A DNA stretch of 12,436 nt. Origin: an uncultured Clostridia bacterium. GTDB lineage: Bacteria; Bacillota; Clostridia; Oscillospirales; Ruminococcaceae. Below, piece after piece: positions 12,241 through 12,436 of the stretch (within the stretch, counting starts at the first letter, position 1; every line of letters starts with the position of its first letter). The stretch lies in contig CANQZS010000029.1 of assembly GCA_947628385.1 (NCBI GenBank), positions 1-12,436 of the forward strand. Direction: 5' to 3'. The position numbers were made by a program, and so were the translations under genes. The notes beneath the pieces are model-generated. The model searched no databases. It was not told the origin of the DNA and was given only the letters and a program-made list of their open reading frames with translations.

Positions 12241-12436
12241 TTATATCATTTCAAGAATTTTGCCTACGGTGCGGTCCTTATCCTCTATGCCGCGGAAAAG
12301 AACGCGGCAAAGATAGTAATAAAGATACTCCATTTCATACTGTGAAACAACGTCCTTGCGGTACTCAAAATTGAAATTCAGACCGTTATCTGTGGTGCGG
12401 TGCATTACAGTCAGGTAAAGAGGCTGAGCGGCAACG
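12241..12436 (-). CDS. Condensation-domain-like protein, C-terminal end (runs off the window)
   Basis: Only the last 64 codons are visible: VAAQPLYLTVMHRTTDNGLN, then FNFEYRKDVVSQYEMEYLYY, then YLCRVLFRGIEDKDRTVGKILEMI and stop. The pattern of a beta strand with N-x-x-F-x-Y-R-x-D-V-V, followed by a helix ending the protein, matches the C-terminal subdomain of NRPS condensation domains (where Y/F-x-Y-x-x-D and a following helix finish the fold). The catalytic HHxxxDG is upstream, outside the window. As it stops right after this fold and is followed by a separate carrier protein gene, it is either a free-standing condensation enzyme or the end of a larger synthetase. The role would be to join the carrier-bound acyl group to an amine or alcohol. 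Confidence 0.7.
   Translation of the reverse strand, partial: VAAQPLYLTVMHRTTDNGLNFNFEYRKDVVSQYEMEYLYYYLCRVLFRGIEDKDRTVGKILEMI

Overview
This window looks like a chromosomal segment of a Gram-positive gut or rumen Clostridia, most likely a Ruminococcus-like member of the Oscillospiraceae. That placement is inferred from gene content (cytosolic glycoside hydrolases, clostridial-type SpeD, heterodimeric ABC exporter), strong AGGAGG/AAAGG ribosome sites, AT-rich promoters, and an intergenic region packed with short-loop hairpins. No phage, transposase, CRISPR array, tRNA or rRNA was seen.

Layout. 1-5395 is read on the minus strand. From upstream to downstream it holds a GtrA-family membrane protein, the two halves of a heterodimeric ABC exporter (8-nt and 4-nt overlaps, so a tight operon), an imperfect inverted repeat built from 7-bp units, a GH113-type beta-mannanase, and the 5' end of speD (AdoMet decarboxylase) behind a near-consensus promoter. 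5396-5666 is a divergent promoter region. 5667-10039 is read on the plus strand: a GH95 alpha-L-fucosidase, a degenerate nucleotidyltransferase-like (MNT) protein overlapping a HEPN-domain protein, and a CNNM/CorC-type membrane protein. 10040-10399 has no gene and holds a run of hairpins, including terminator-like ones for both flanking, convergent operons. 10400-12436 is minus strand again: the C-terminal end of a condensation-domain protein, a free-standing acyl carrier protein and an AMP-forming acyl ligase, together a split NRPS-like cassette.

How the genes work together. GH95 and GH113 both lack signal peptides, so they probably trim imported oligosaccharides in the cytosol. The ABC pair shows the classic asymmetry: one subunit has lost the catalytic Glu and the switch His, the other keeps both. 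The ligase, carrier and condensation proteins should activate an acid, hold it on a phosphopantetheine arm and transfer it to an acceptor, but neither substrate can be read from the sequence.

Most unusual points: the MNT/HEPN pair in which the nucleotidyltransferase motifs are gone, the split condensation/carrier/ligase cassette, the dense trinucleotide-loop hairpin array, a GC-rich hairpin that buries the gtrA-like ribosome site, and the 7-bp-unit inverted repeat that supplies the end of an ABC transporter gene. All functional calls come from motif recognition without database searches.
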